A DNA stretch of 64,000 nucleotides from contig JAFKFM010000006.1 of assembly GCA_017308135.1 (NCBI GenBank), positions 747,724 through 811,723 on the forward strand. The letters run 5' to 3'. This DNA is from Alphaproteobacteria bacterium (GTDB lineage Bacteria > Pseudomonadota > Alphaproteobacteria > CACIAM-22H2). Both the position numbers and the translations under genes were made by a program. This document shows, one piece after another, positions 24,255-33,308 of the stretch. The notes under the pieces are model-generated. The model ran no database searches, was not told the DNA's origin, and saw nothing but the letters and a program-made list of their open reading frames with translations. Numbering within the stretch: the stretch's first letter is position 1; every line of letters begins with the position of its first letter.

Positions 24255-26795
24255 TCAGGCGTTGCGCAGCAACGGCGCCGCTTTCTGGCCGAGTGCGCGC
24301 CATGTGCCGCCCAGGCCCAGCAGCATCACAACCACGGCCGCCCCCAGCACCGTGCCGAAGATCGTTCCGGGCAGCGGCACGAACTCGACGCGCATATATT
24401 CGGTGATCAAACCCCAGGCGGCGAGCGTGCCGACCAGCGCCGCAACGATTGCGGCGGCTGCCCCCAGTAGCGCAAATTCCGCCAGGAAGGCGCGCATCAC
24501 ATCGGCGCGCGTCGCCCCCAACGCCTTCAAGACGACCGCGTCGTAAACGCGCCGGCGATGCGTGGCGACGATCGCGCCCGCCAGCACCAGCACGCCCGCG
24601 ACCAGCGTGATCGCGGCGGTGACGCGCGCGGCGGCGGCGATCCCTTCCATCGTTTCCTGGGCGGTAGCCAGCGCCCGCTTCACCCGGATCGACGAGACAT
24701 TGGAGAAACGCTGCGTGACCGCGCGTTCCAGATCGTCCTCCTGAGTCTCCGCGACTTGCGCGGTGGCGATCCAGGTTTGGGGTGCGCCTTCCAGCGTGCC
24801 GGGCGCGAAGGTCAGCGTGAAATTGATGCCCAGGCTGGTCCAATCGACGGCGCGCAGATTGGCGATCGTCGCGTCGATCTCCACACCCAGCACGTTCAGC
24901 GTCAGCGTGTCACCGACCTTCAAGCCCATGCCTTGCGCGATTTGCGCGTCGAACGACACGAGCGGCGGGCCCGAATAATTCTCCGGCCACCATTCGCCCG
25001 CGACGAGGCGCGTGCCCGCCGGCATCTTGCCCGTATAGGTCAAGCCCCGGTCGTTGCCCACCGCCCAGCGCGCATCGGGCGCGATCGTCGCCTGTTCGGC
25101 CGGCACGCCGTTGATGCGCGTGATGCGCCCGCGCAAGGACGGCACTTCGCGGATTTCGCCGACACCCGGATGCGCCTTCACCAACGCGGTGAAATCTTCG
25201 ATCTGGTCGGGCTGGATATCGATGAAAAAGAACGACGGCGCCATCTGCGGCAATTGCTCGGCGATCTGGCGGCTGAAATTGCCCTGCACTTGGGCGATCA
25301 ACGTCAACACCGTCAGGCCCAAACCCAGCGACAGCACGATGCCCGGTGTGGGGCTGCCGGGGCGATGCATGTTGGCGAGTGCCAAGCGCAATCCCGGATG
25401 GCGCACACCGGTCGCGGATTTCGCCAAACGCTGCACGCCATAGGCGGCGATGCGGAACAACACGAACGTGCCGGCGGCGGCCACGCAGAACGCCGCGCCC
25501 AAGCGCTTGTCGATCGACGCGACGACGGCAAGCCCCGCCAGCGCCAGGATCGCCGCCGCGACGAAGAACACGTAGTGCGCGCGCGGCCAGCGCCGGACGG
25601 GGGCGATCAGATCGCGGAACAAGGCGGCGGGCGGCACTTCGCGCGCGCGTGCCAAGGGCCACAGCGAAAACGCCAGTGCCGTCAGCAGGCCGAACGCCAA
25701 CGCCAGCAATAGCGGCAGCGGATAAAATCCTTGGCGCGCTTCGATGGTCAGGCGATCCGCGATCAAGGGGGCAATCGCCGCGGGCACGAACGCGCCGATG
25801 ACAAGCCCCGCCGCGATGCCGATGGCGGCCAGCGTCAGGATCTGCAGCAAATAAACGCGCATGATCAGTGCGCCGGGGGCGCCCAGGCATTTCAGCGTCG
25901 CGATCGTCGCCGTGCGCCCGTCGAGATAGGCGCGAACGGCGTTCGCCACACCCACGCCGCCGACCAGCAACGCGGTCAAACCCACCAGCGTCAGGAACAT
26001 CGCGATACGGTCGACCCAGCGCTGCAAGCCAGGCGCTGCTTCGGTCGTGCCGCGAATGCGCCAGCCCGCATCGGGGAAACGCGCCTTCAGCGCTTCGACC
26101 CAGTTGGCGGCGTTCGCGGGATCGTTCAGCACGATGCGATATTCGTAGCGGATCAACGCGCCGGGCTGGACGAGCTGCGTTTGCCCGAGCGACGCGATGG
26201 CGACCATCACGCGCGGCCCCAGCGTGAAGATATTGGCCGAGCGATCGGGCTCGCTTTCGACGATGGCGCGCGCTTGATAGGTGCCGTCGCCGACCTGGAA
26301 GCGATCGCCCAGCGAAATGCCCAGGCGGTTCATCAAGCTGCGTTCGACCGCCGCCCCCCACACGCCGCCGGCGCTTTGCGCCAAGGCCTTGTCGAGATCG
26401 GTCTCGCCCGACAAGCCGACCGTGCCGAGCAGCGGATAATTCGCCGGGTCGATGGCTTTAAGCTCGCTCAGCAGGCGTTCGTTGTCGGTGCGCGTCATCG
26501 CGCGCATTTCGGCGACGACCGTCACGCGCCCGCTTTCGCGGATAAACGCCAATTGATCCGCCGTCGCCTCGCGATGCGTGAAGGCGAGTTCGACGTCGCC
26601 GCCCAAAATCGTGCGCGCATCTTGGCGCAAGGCTTCGCGCACGCCCTCGGCCAGCGAGCCCACGCCCGCGATGGCGGCGACCCCCAGCATCAGGCACGCC
26701 ATGAACACGCGGAAACCCTTCACGCCGCCGCGAAGCTCACGGCGGGCAAGGGCGATGGCGAGGCTCCAACGCGCGGGATTGGCTTCTGGGGTCAT
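24255..26795 (-). CDS. ABC transporter permease, YbbP/FtsX-like
   Basis: This 846-residue protein contains an N-terminal membrane segment, a periplasmic MacB-like domain, a three-helix FtsX block (starting near LTLVGLTALLVGGVGVANAV), and a second FtsX block at the C-terminus. This is the duplicated layout of YbbP. The ATPase partner gene lies four bases upstream, and a TesA-like esterase gene is divergent from it, the same three genes as the E. coli tesA-ybbA-ybbP locus. The substrate is not established; systems of this type probably move lipids or lipoproteins rather than small molecules. Confidence 0.9.
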   Translation of the reverse strand: MTPEANPARWSLAIALARRELRGGVKGFRVFMACLMLGVAAIAGVGSLAEGVREALRQDARTILGGDVELAFTHREATADQLAFIRESGRVTVVAEMRAMTRTDNERLLSELKAIDPANYPLLGTVGLSGETDLDKALAQSAGGVWGAAVERSLMNRLGISLGDRFQVGDGTYQARAIVESEPDRSANIFTLGPRVMVAIASLGQTQLVQPGALIRYEYRIVLNDPANAANWVEALKARFPDAGWRIRGTTEAAPGLQRWVDRIAMFLTLVGLTALLVGGVGVANAVRAYLDGRTATIATLKCLGAPGALIMRVYLLQILTLAAIGIAAGLVIGAFVPAAIAPLIADRLTIEARQGFYPLPLLLALAFGLLTALAFSLWPLARAREVPPAALFRDLIAPVRRWPRAHYVFFVAAAILALAGLAVVASIDKRLGAAFCVAAAGTFVLFRIAAYGVQRLAKSATGVRHPGLRLALANMHRPGSPTPGIVLSLGLGLTVLTLIAQVQGNFSRQIAEQLPQMAPSFFFIDIQPDQIEDFTALVKAHPGVGEIREVPSLRGRITRINGVPAEQATIAPDARWAVGNDRGLTYTGKMPAGTRLVAGEWWPENYSGPPLVSFDAQIAQGMGLKVGDTLTLNVLGVEIDATIANLRAVDWTSLGINFTLTFAPGTLEGAPQTWIATAQVAETQEDDLERAVTQRFSNVSSIRVKRALATAQETMEGIAAAARVTAAITLVAGVLVLAGAIVATHRRRVYDAVVLKALGATRADVMRAFLAEFALLGAAAAIVAALVGTLAAWGLITEYMRVEFVPLPGTIFGTVLGAAVVVMLLGLGGTWRALGQKAAPLLRNA

Positions 26796-26799
26796 ATGC

Positions 26800-27507
26800 T
26801 CAATCCGCCGCGGCGAGATCGGCGTTCAACGGCGACAAGCGCCCGTCATCCATCCGCACCGCGCGGTCGCAGCGCCGCGCCAGCGTCGCGTCATGGGTGA
26901 TCAGCAGCAACGATGTGCCGAATCTCTTCTGCAGATCGAACATCAGATCGACGATGCCCACCCCCGTCGTCGCGTCGAGATTGCCGGTGGGTTCGTCCGC
27001 CAGCAGCAATTTGGGTTCGGCGACGACCGCGCGCGCCAGCGCCGTGCGCTGCTGTTCGCCGCCGGACATTTGGCCCGGATAATGCGTCAGGCGATGGCCG
27101 AGACCCACCGACTCAAGTGCTGCCTTCGCCTTGACCCAGGCTTTGGCGTCACCCGCGAATTCCAGCGGGATCGCGACGTTTTCCAGCGCCGTCATCGTCG
27201 GGATCAGATGGAAGGCCTGGAAGACGATGCCGATGGAGCGCCGGCGGAACAGCGCCAAACCGTCCTCGTCCAACGTCGTCAGGTTCTGGCCGGCGACATG
27301 CACCTCGCCTTGCGTGGGGCGTTCCAGCCCGGCGACGATCATCATCATCGTCGACTTGCCCGAGCCCGACGGACCGACCACCGCCACAGTTTCGCCCGGT
27401 GCGACCGATAAATCGACGCCACGCAGGATATTGACCTCGCCCGCTTGGCTCGCCAGCTTCAGATGGACGCCCGCGAGGCGCAGGATCGGATCGATGGTTT
27501 GGGACAT
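26800..27507 (-). CDS. ABC transporter ATP-binding protein, YbbA/LolD type
   Basis: This 235-residue ATPase has Walker A GPSGSGKS, the Q-loop region GIVFQAFHLIP, signature MSGGEQQR, Walker B LLLADEPTGNLD and the His of the H-loop (ITHD). It pairs with the large FtsX-like permease encoded four bases downstream. The start ATG at 27507 has no clear Shine-Dalgarno sequence. The adjacent divergent esterase supports the YbbA assignment over LolD. Confidence 0.92.
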   Translation of the reverse strand: MSQTIDPILRLAGVHLKLASQAGEVNILRGVDLSVAPGETVAVVGPSGSGKSTMMMIVAGLERPTQGEVHVAGQNLTTLDEDGLALFRRRSIGIVFQAFHLIPTMTALENVAIPLEFAGDAKAWVKAKAALESVGLGHRLTHYPGQMSGGEQQRTALARAVVAEPKLLLADEPTGNLDATTGVGIVDLMFDLQKRFGTSLLLITHDATLARRCDRAVRMDDGRLSPLNADLAAAD

Positions 27508-27526
27508 GAAGGAAGGGTACCCCGGA

Positions 27527-28192
27527 ATGGCGCGCGAATCTCAGGGATATGGTCGAACGCGCCGGGCTTTCAACGCGTTCCTGGCCGGAATCGCGCTGAT
27601 GGCGGCCGTTCCGGCGGCGGCGCAAACCCCAAGCCCGGCGCCGCGTTTGCTGGTTTTGGGCGATTCGCTGTCGGCGGGTTACAATATTCAGGCGCGCGAG
27701 GCATTTCCCCAGCGCCTGGAAGCGGCTCTGCGCGCACAAGGTGTATCGATCCAGGTGATCAACGCCGGCGTCTCGGGCGACACGTCGGCGGGCGGGTTGA
27801 CGCGCGTCGATTGGGCGCTCGGGCAACGCCCGCCCGAATTCGCGATCGTGGCGCTGGGGGCGAATGACGGTCTGCGCGGTCTCGATCCCGACGCGATGGA
27901 ACGCAATCTCGATCGCATCCTCACGCGCATGAAGGAAAAGGGCGTCAAGACGCTGCTCGCGGGCATGCTGGCGCCGCCCAACATGGGCAGCGACTATCGC
28001 GACAAATACGCGGCCGTGTTTCCGCGCCTCGCCGCCAAGCACGGCGTGCCGCTCTATCCGTTCTTCTTGGAAGGTGTCGCGGCGAAGTCCGAACTCAATC
28101 TTGGCGACGGCATCCATCCCAACCCGCAAGGCGTGGACGTGATGGTCGCCAATATCCTGCCCGCCGTGCGCAAGCTGCTGGCGGGAAGCTAA
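27527..28192 (+). CDS. tesA: Periplasmic GDSL esterase, TesA/arylesterase type
   Basis: This 221-residue protein has a signal peptide (FLAGIALMAAVPAAAQ) and the SGNH hydrolase blocks: VLGDSLSAGYN with the nucleophile Ser, the Gly block NAGVSGDTSAGG, GANDGLRG with Asn, and DGIHPNPQG with the catalytic Asp and His. It would hydrolyse acyl esters or thioesters in the periplasm. ATG 27527 is chosen because GGAAGGG lies nine bases upstream; an ATG at 27506 would overlap the divergent ybbA start. Convergent overlap of four bases with the DUF2306 gene. Confidence 0.9.
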   Translation: MARESQGYGRTRRAFNAFLAGIALMAAVPAAAQTPSPAPRLLVLGDSLSAGYNIQAREAFPQRLEAALRAQGVSIQVINAGVSGDTSAGGLTRVDWALGQRPPEFAIVALGANDGLRGLDPDAMERNLDRILTRMKEKGVKTLLAGMLAPPNMGSDYRDKYAAVFPRLAAKHGVPLYPFFLEGVAAKSELNLGDGIHPNPQGVDVMVANILPAVRKLLAGS

Positions 28193-28560
28193 CCGCCGAA
28201 CAACCAGCCGCCGATGATGCGGCCCGGCAGCAGCGTGAACGCGCCCGCGATCATCACGCCCGCGAACACGCTGATCATCGCGCGTTGATGCGCTTTCACG
28301 TTGCCGTGGCGGATCGCGTAGATCGCGCGCGCGAGGCCAATCAGCGTGACGATCGACAGGATATGGATCCAGCTGAAGCCGGCGCCGCCGCGCAATTCCT
28401 GAATCCAGAACGACGTGACCGCCGTGATCGCCATCGCCGCGACCCAGATACGCCCGGTCAGCTTATGCACGGCCGTGCCCTTGGGCCGCAGCAAGATGGC
28501 GATGCCGAGGATCAGTGCGGTCAACGCGGCCGCGGTATGGAAAGCGATGATCGGCGGCAA
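28189..28560 (-). CDS. DUF2306 membrane protein
   Basis: The frame from TTG 28560 gives 123 residues with four hydrophobic segments and the features of the DUF2306 group (FHTAAALTAL, then HKLTGRIWVAAM and NVKAHQRAM with conserved His residues). The TTG is preceded by AAGGAGG at seven bases, a near-perfect ribosome site that decides the start; no ATG or GTG lies nearby. His residues in or near membrane segments hint at haem or metal binding, but no function is known for the family. Confidence 0.8.
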   Translation of the reverse strand: MPPIIAFHTAAALTALILGIAILLRPKGTAVHKLTGRIWVAAMAITAVTSFWIQELRGGAGFSWIHILSIVTLIGLARAIYAIRHGNVKAHQRAMISVFAGVMIAGAFTLLPGRIIGGWLFGG

Positions 28561-28616
28561 AGGAACGCCTCCTTTTTCGTGGCGGTAAGGCCGGTTCCGC
28601 GCAAGGATAGGCGACC

Positions 28617-29744
28617 ATGAAGCAGATCGCCCCGTCAATCGCCTTCGCCCAAGCCGTCGGCACGAATGCCGAGGATTGGGGCAAGCTCGCCGTCGAGCTT
28701 GGCGAGAAACTGGCGCGCGATCTGCCTGGCGGTACGCTCGGGTTTTTATATGCAACCGGCGCGCTTGCCGGGCAGCTCGAGGAAATCCTCGCCGTCGTCA
28801 AACGCATCTCGGGTATCGGCGATTGGACGGGCTCGGTGGGCCTGGGCATCGTCGGCGATACGGAAGTCTTCGGCCAGCCCGCTTTGGCGGCGCTCGCCCT
28901 CGACCTGCCGAAGAACGCCTATCGCCTCGTGCCGAATTTGACCCAGCCCGGCGAAACCCCCGCCGATCTCGAAGCCTGGATCGCGGATAAGCGCCCGGCC
29001 TTGGGCGTGGTTCATGCCGATCCGCGTTTGCCCAACATCGCCGACACGCTGGCCGATCTCGCGGAAACGAGCGGCGCCTATCTCGTCGGCGGCTTGTCGT
29101 CGGGCGACGACGGTTTCGCGCAGATCGCCGGCCGCGTCGTCGACGAAGGCCTGTCGGGCGTGTTGATCGCCGGCGACGTCAATGTGTCGGTCGGGTTGAG
29201 CCAGGGGTGCGCCGCACTCGGCCCCGTGCATCGCGTGACCTCGGCCGAGGATAACGTGATCGCCGAGATCGACGGGCGCGACGCGCTCGACTTGTTCCGC
29301 GAAGCCGCGGGCGTGCGCCCCGGCGGCGATCTGCGCCAAGCGGCGATGAGCACGCTGCTCGCGTTCCCCACGCCGGGCAGCGACACCAACGATTATCTCG
29401 TGCGCCATCTGACCGGCATCGATCCCGATAACGGCTTGATCGCGGTCGGCCATACGGTGGAGCCGGGCGACCGCGTGTTCTTCGTGCGCCGCGACGAAGA
29501 AGCGGCCGCGCAGGATTTGGCGCGTATGCTCGCGCGCACGAAGGCGCGTCTGAACAAACCGAAAGCCGGGCTTTATTTCTCGTGCCTGGCGCGCGGGCCC
29601 AACATGTTCGGGCCCGATTCGGCCGAGCGCGCGCTGTTGCGCGAAACGCTGGGCGACATCCCGATCGCCGGGATGTTCTGCAACGGCGAGATTTCCAACG
29701 CGCGCCTCTACGGTTATACCGGCGTCCTTGCGTTGTTCGGATAA
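28617..29744 (+). CDS. FIST domain protein (FIST N and FIST C)
   Basis: This 375-residue soluble protein has the FIST_N part (about residues 30-220, including GGLSSGDDGFAQ and GVLIAGDVNVSVGLSQGC) and the FIST_C part (about 235-365, including CLARGPNMFG and GMFCNGEIS). FIST domains are proposed ligand-sensing modules, perhaps for amino acids, often linked to kinases or cyclases. Here the protein stands alone with no signalling gene adjacent, divergent from DUF2306 and 21 bases before an aldo/keto reductase gene. Confidence 0.85.
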   Translation: MKQIAPSIAFAQAVGTNAEDWGKLAVELGEKLARDLPGGTLGFLYATGALAGQLEEILAVVKRISGIGDWTGSVGLGIVGDTEVFGQPALAALALDLPKNAYRLVPNLTQPGETPADLEAWIADKRPALGVVHADPRLPNIADTLADLAETSGAYLVGGLSSGDDGFAQIAGRVVDEGLSGVLIAGDVNVSVGLSQGCAALGPVHRVTSAEDNVIAEIDGRDALDLFREAAGVRPGGDLRQAAMSTLLAFPTPGSDTNDYLVRHLTGIDPDNGLIAVGHTVEPGDRVFFVRRDEEAAAQDLARMLARTKARLNKPKAGLYFSCLARGPNMFGPDSAERALLRETLGDIPIAGMFCNGEISNARLYGYTGVLALFG

Positions 29745-29765
29745 CCATCCCCTCTCAGGATAAAA

Positions 29766-30809
29766 ATGAAATACGTCGAACTCGGAACGACCGGCCGGAA
29801 GGTCTCGCGCATTTGCTTGGGCACCATGACCTGGGGTCAGCAGAATTCGGAAGCGGACGCCCACGCGCAAATCGATCTGGCGCTGGAGATGGGCGTCGAT
29901 TTCATCGACGTGGCGGAAATGTATCCCGTGCCGCCGAAGAAGGAGACCTACGGCCGCACCGAGGAATATCTCGGCACGTGGCTCGCCAAAAATAAAGCCA
30001 AGCGCGACAAAATCGTGGTCGCCACGAAGGTCGCCAGCCGTTCGATGGGCAACGATCACATCCGCCCCGGCCAGCCGCTCAACGAGGCCTCGATCCGCGC
30101 GGCGGTGGAAGCGTCGTTGAAGCGCCTGCAAACCGATTACATCGACCTTTATCAGGCGCATTCGGCCGACCGTCCGGCCAATCGCTTCGGCGTGCTCGAC
30201 TACGCGCATAAGGAAGGTGCGGATCAGGGGGCGCCCTTGGCCGAGACCGCCGGGGCGATGGAAAAGCTCGTCAAGGAAGGCAAGATCCGCTGGTTCGGCG
30301 CGTCGAACGAAACGCCGTGGGGCTTGCTCGACTATTTGCGCGCGGCCGACAAGGGCCTGGGCGCGCGCATCGCGTCGATCCAGAACCCGTATTCGCTGCT
30401 CAATCGCAGTTTCGAAATCGGCCTCGCCGAAATCGCGATCAAGGAAAAGGTCGGCCTGCTCGCCTATTCCGTCCTCGGCATGGGCGTGCTGACCGGCAAG
30501 TATTTCGACGGCGCCAAGCCCGCGAATGCGCGCCTGACGCTGTTCGAACGCTTCAAGCGTTATTCCACACCGCGCGCCGAACCGGCGGCGAAGCTATACG
30601 TGGCCGCCGCGCGCGAAGCCGGGCTCGATCCCGCCCAGATGGCGGTTGCCTTCGTCGCGGCGCAGCCTTTCGTCACGGCGGCGATCGTCGGCGCCACCAG
30701 CGTAGAACAGCTCAAAACGAATATCGCGGCGATCGACGTCGCGATCTCGCCCGAGCTGCGCGCCAAGCTCGACGCGATCCACGCCGGCAATCCAAACCCC
30801 TGCCCGTGA
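29766..30809 (+). CDS. Aldo/keto reductase, Tas-like
   Basis: This 347-residue AKR has the barrel start MKYVELGTTGRKVSRICLGTMTWG, the catalytic Asp and Tyr in DVAEMYPVP, the Lys in VVATKVA and a His in YQAHSAD. The MYPVPPK segment and length are those of the Tas group of NADPH-dependent reductases. The natural substrate of Tas-like enzymes is poorly defined. It is followed one base later by thpR with a GTG start, so the two are probably co-transcribed. Confidence 0.9.
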   Translation: MKYVELGTTGRKVSRICLGTMTWGQQNSEADAHAQIDLALEMGVDFIDVAEMYPVPPKKETYGRTEEYLGTWLAKNKAKRDKIVVATKVASRSMGNDHIRPGQPLNEASIRAAVEASLKRLQTDYIDLYQAHSADRPANRFGVLDYAHKEGADQGAPLAETAGAMEKLVKEGKIRWFGASNETPWGLLDYLRAADKGLGARIASIQNPYSLLNRSFEIGLAEIAIKEKVGLLAYSVLGMGVLTGKYFDGAKPANARLTLFERFKRYSTPRAEPAAKLYVAAAREAGLDPAQMAVAFVAAQPFVTAAIVGATSVEQLKTNIAAIDVAISPELRAKLDAIHAGNPNPCP

Positions 30810-30810
30810 C

Positions 30811-31350
30811 GTGATAAGGCTCTTCGTCGCTCTCGGCTTTCCCGAGGACATCCGCGCGCGATTGGATGCGATCGCCGCGGGTGTGCCGGGGGCCGATTGG
30901 GTGGAGAGCGACAATTATCATCTGACTTTGCGCTTCGTCGGCGAAACGCAGGAAGATAAGGCCGAAGACCTCGCCTACGCGTTGATGGCGATTCGCCACA
31001 AGCCGTTCGATATCGAGCTTGCCGGCGTGGGCCATTTCAAAACCGGCGACGAGGTGCGCGCCCTCTGGGCGGGCGTGAAGCATTCGGACGCACTCGACAT
31101 GCTCCATCGCAAAGTCGACGAAGCCTGCCGCAAGGAAGGCTTCGCCAACGAGCCCCGCAAATTCCTGCCGCATGTCACGCTGGCGCGGCTCGATGGGGCA
31201 CCACTGGGCAAGGTCCAGGATTTCCTGATCGAGAACGCGCTGTTCAAAGCAGGGCCGATCCGCATCGACAGCTTCGCGCTCTATTCCAGCCTGCGCCGCC
31301 CGGGCGGGGCGGTCTATACCGAAGAAGCCGCGTTCTTCCTGCGCGATTAG
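30811..31350 (+). CDS. thpR: RNA 2',3'-cyclic phosphodiesterase
   Basis: This 179-residue 2H phosphoesterase has both HxTx motifs: His37-Leu-Thr39 (NYHLTLRF) and His121-Val-Thr123 (LPHVTLAR). ThpR opens 2',3'-cyclic phosphates on RNA ends and can ligate 2'-5' in vitro. GTG 30811 is the only sensible start, one base after the aldo/keto reductase stop, and gives the canonical MIRLFVALGFP N-terminus. It converges on the fructosamine-kinase-family gene with a four-base overlap. Confidence 0.92.
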   Translation: MIRLFVALGFPEDIRARLDAIAAGVPGADWVESDNYHLTLRFVGETQEDKAEDLAYALMAIRHKPFDIELAGVGHFKTGDEVRALWAGVKHSDALDMLHRKVDEACRKEGFANEPRKFLPHVTLARLDGAPLGKVQDFLIENALFKAGPIRIDSFALYSSLRRPGGAVYTEEAAFFLRD

Positions 31351-32189
31351 ACGAAGCGATTCAAAATCGCGTCGACTTGCGCGCGATACGATCCGCCGAA
31401 CAGCTTCAAATGCACCAGCAGGTGCCACAAGCAATAAAGATCGCGCCGCGTTTCGCGGAAATCGGGCGAGAGCTTGCGGCGTTCGTTATAGACCGCGAGG
31501 AAGTCGTCGCCGACATCGCCGAACAGCGTCAGGAACGCGATCTCGATTTCCGGATCGGCGAAGTAAAGCGACGGATCGACGAAGGCGGCGATGCACCCGT
31601 CGCGGCTGATGATATTGCCGCCCCACAAATCGCCGTGGATCAAGCCCGGCGCTTTGGGTTGGGGCAGCAGATCGGGCAGCCGCGCGACGAGTTTTTCGAC
31701 GCGCCGCGCGATATCGCTATCGATCTGGCGGGCGACGAACATCAAGCGCTTCTCGCCATAGAAGCGATGCCAATCGCGGTCCCAATCATTGGGCTGCAAG
31801 AAACCGGCATGCGGTGTCGCGCGCGGGAAGCCGTAGCGCGGACCGACGATCGTATGAAGCTCGGCCAGTACACGCGCCAAATCGCGCTGCGCGTCTTTGC
31901 CCGCCGCACCGGTCGATCCGTCGATATGTGCCATCAGCAGCAGATCGTCGTCGGCCAGCAGCAATTGCGGTACGGGGCAGACCGTCGCGCGCGCGAGATA
32001 GGACAGGCAGAAGCCTTCGGGCGCGAGGCCCGTGCCCGTCTTGGCGACCAAACGGCGACCGTCGGCGAGATCGACGGCAAGCAACGACGCGCCATGCGCG
32101 CCGCCCATCGGTGCGGTGCGCGCGACCGGCGACCCGGCGGCCGCTTCGATGCGCGCGCTTAGCGCAATTCCCGGATCAATCTGGCGCAT
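31347..32189 (-). CDS. Fructosamine kinase family protein (protein deglycation)
   Basis: This 280-residue kinase-like protein has a candidate ATP-binding Lys50 (LVAKTG), the Brenner-type LIHGDLWGGNI (His185-Gly-Asp187) and the FVDPSLYFADPEIEIA block typical of fructosamine-3-kinase homologues. Bacterial members phosphorylate ribulosamines or erythrulosamines on glycated proteins at O-3, which destabilises the adduct. The start ATG 32189 overlaps the upstream LMW phosphatase gene by 31 bases. That pairing fits known deglycation chemistry, in which the phosphatase acts on ribulosamine 5-phosphate first. Confidence 0.88.
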   Translation of the reverse strand: MRQIDPGIALSARIEAAAGSPVARTAPMGGAHGASLLAVDLADGRRLVAKTGTGLAPEGFCLSYLARATVCPVPQLLLADDDLLLMAHIDGSTGAAGKDAQRDLARVLAELHTIVGPRYGFPRATPHAGFLQPNDWDRDWHRFYGEKRLMFVARQIDSDIARRVEKLVARLPDLLPQPKAPGLIHGDLWGGNIISRDGCIAAFVDPSLYFADPEIEIAFLTLFGDVGDDFLAVYNERRKLSPDFRETRRDLYCLWHLLVHLKLFGGSYRAQVDAILNRFV

Positions 32190-32605
32190 TCGCGTTCCAC
32201 GATATCGAGCACCTCGTCGAAGCCCTTTGCCCCGCCATAGTAAGGGTCGGGCACGTCGCTGCCGTCCTGGCGGAACATGGCAATTTTCGCGCCGTCCGGC
32301 GCCAGCGATTCCAGGATTTCGTAATGGCCCGAATCGCAAGCCAGGATCAGGTCGAATTCGGCGAAATCGCGGGGGGCGAGCTTCTTCGCGCGCTGGGGCG
32401 AAAGATCGTAGCCGCGCGTCGCGGCATGGCGGATCGTGCGCGGATCGGGCGGTTCGCCGATATGGTAGCCATGGGTGGCGCGGGATTCGATGCGCAAGCT
32501 GAGGCCCGCATCCCGGGCCATTTTGCGCATCACGCCCTCGGCGGTGGGCGAGCGGCAGATATTTCCCGTGCACACGAACAGCAGACTGGTAATTTGCGGC
32601 GTCAT
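32159..32605 (-). CDS. Low molecular weight protein-tyrosine-phosphatase
   Basis: This 148-residue enzyme has the P-loop VCTGNICRSP with nucleophile Cys12 and Arg18, and the general acid Asp120 in VPDPYYGG. Eukaryotic LMW-PTP-A can dephosphorylate protein-bound ribulosamine 5-phosphate, and bacterial homologues often sit beside fructosamine-kinase-family genes, as here. ATG 32605 starts just before the first strand; an in-frame ATG at 32623 would overlap the divergent cobB gene further. Its ATG and that of cobB share the four bases CATG. Confidence 0.9.
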   Translation of the reverse strand: MTPQITSLLFVCTGNICRSPTAEGVMRKMARDAGLSLRIESRATHGYHIGEPPDPRTIRHAATRGYDLSPQRAKKLAPRDFAEFDLILACDSGHYEILESLAPDGAKIAMFRQDGSDVPDPYYGGAKGFDEVLDIVERECARLIRELR

Positions 32606-33308
32606 GGCGGGTTCGATCGTCATCCTTACCGGGGCCGGAATTTCGAAGGAGTCGGGCATCGATACGTTCCGCGACGCTGGCGGCCTGTGGTCGCAGGTGC
32701 GGATCGAAGATGTCGCGACCCCCTCGGCTTTTGTCCGGAATCCGCAGCTCGTGCAAGCCTTCTACAATATGCGCCGCCACGCGCTGCAACTTCCGGCGAT
32801 CCAGCCCAACGCGGCGCATCTGGCCTTGGCGCGGCTCGAAGCCGAATGGCAAGGCACGGTGACGCTGGTCACGCAGAATATCGACGACCTTCACCGGCGC
32901 GCGGGCTCCAAGAACATCCTCGCGATCCATGGCGAGCTGCTGAAGTCGCGCTGCTTCGCTTGCGGCAACGTGGCGGAAGAGCGCGGCGATTTGGGCGCTG
33001 CCAGTACGTGTATTGCCTGCGCCGAAATCGGCACGCTGCGCCCGCATGTCGTGTGGTTCAATGAAATGCCGTTCTTCATGGACGAAGCGATCGCGGCGGT
33101 CGAAGCCTGCGATATCTTCGTGTCGATCGGCACGTCGGGTTCGGTCTATCCCGCCGCCGGTTTGGTCGAACACGCGAACGCGGCCGGTGCGCGCACGATC
33201 GAGCTTAATCTCGAACCGTCCGACGTCGCCTCCGCCTTCGCCGAAAAACGTTACGGCAAGGCCACGGATCTGGTGCCCGCTTTCGTATCGGAGTTGTTGG
33301 AAATTTGA
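32604..33308 (+). CDS. cobB: NAD-dependent protein deacylase (sirtuin, CobB type)
   Basis: This 234-residue class III-like sirtuin has GAGISKESGIDTFRD (residues 10-24), TQNIDDLH and catalytic His109 (IHGEL). A zinc site is formed by Cys117, Cys120, Cys136 and Cys139. Tyr54 and Arg57 in FYNMRR match the pair that recognises succinyl or malonyl groups. It would remove acyl groups from lysines using NAD. The ATG at 32604 lies within CATG shared with the divergent phosphatase start, with no clear Shine-Dalgarno sequence. The stop overlaps the TTG of zapE. Confidence 0.92.
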   Translation: MAGSIVILTGAGISKESGIDTFRDAGGLWSQVRIEDVATPSAFVRNPQLVQAFYNMRRHALQLPAIQPNAAHLALARLEAEWQGTVTLVTQNIDDLHRRAGSKNILAIHGELLKSRCFACGNVAEERGDLGAASTCIACAEIGTLRPHVVWFNEMPFFMDEAIAAVEACDIFVSIGTSGSVYPAAGLVEHANAAGARTIELNLEPSDVASAFAEKRYGKATDLVPAFVSELLEI

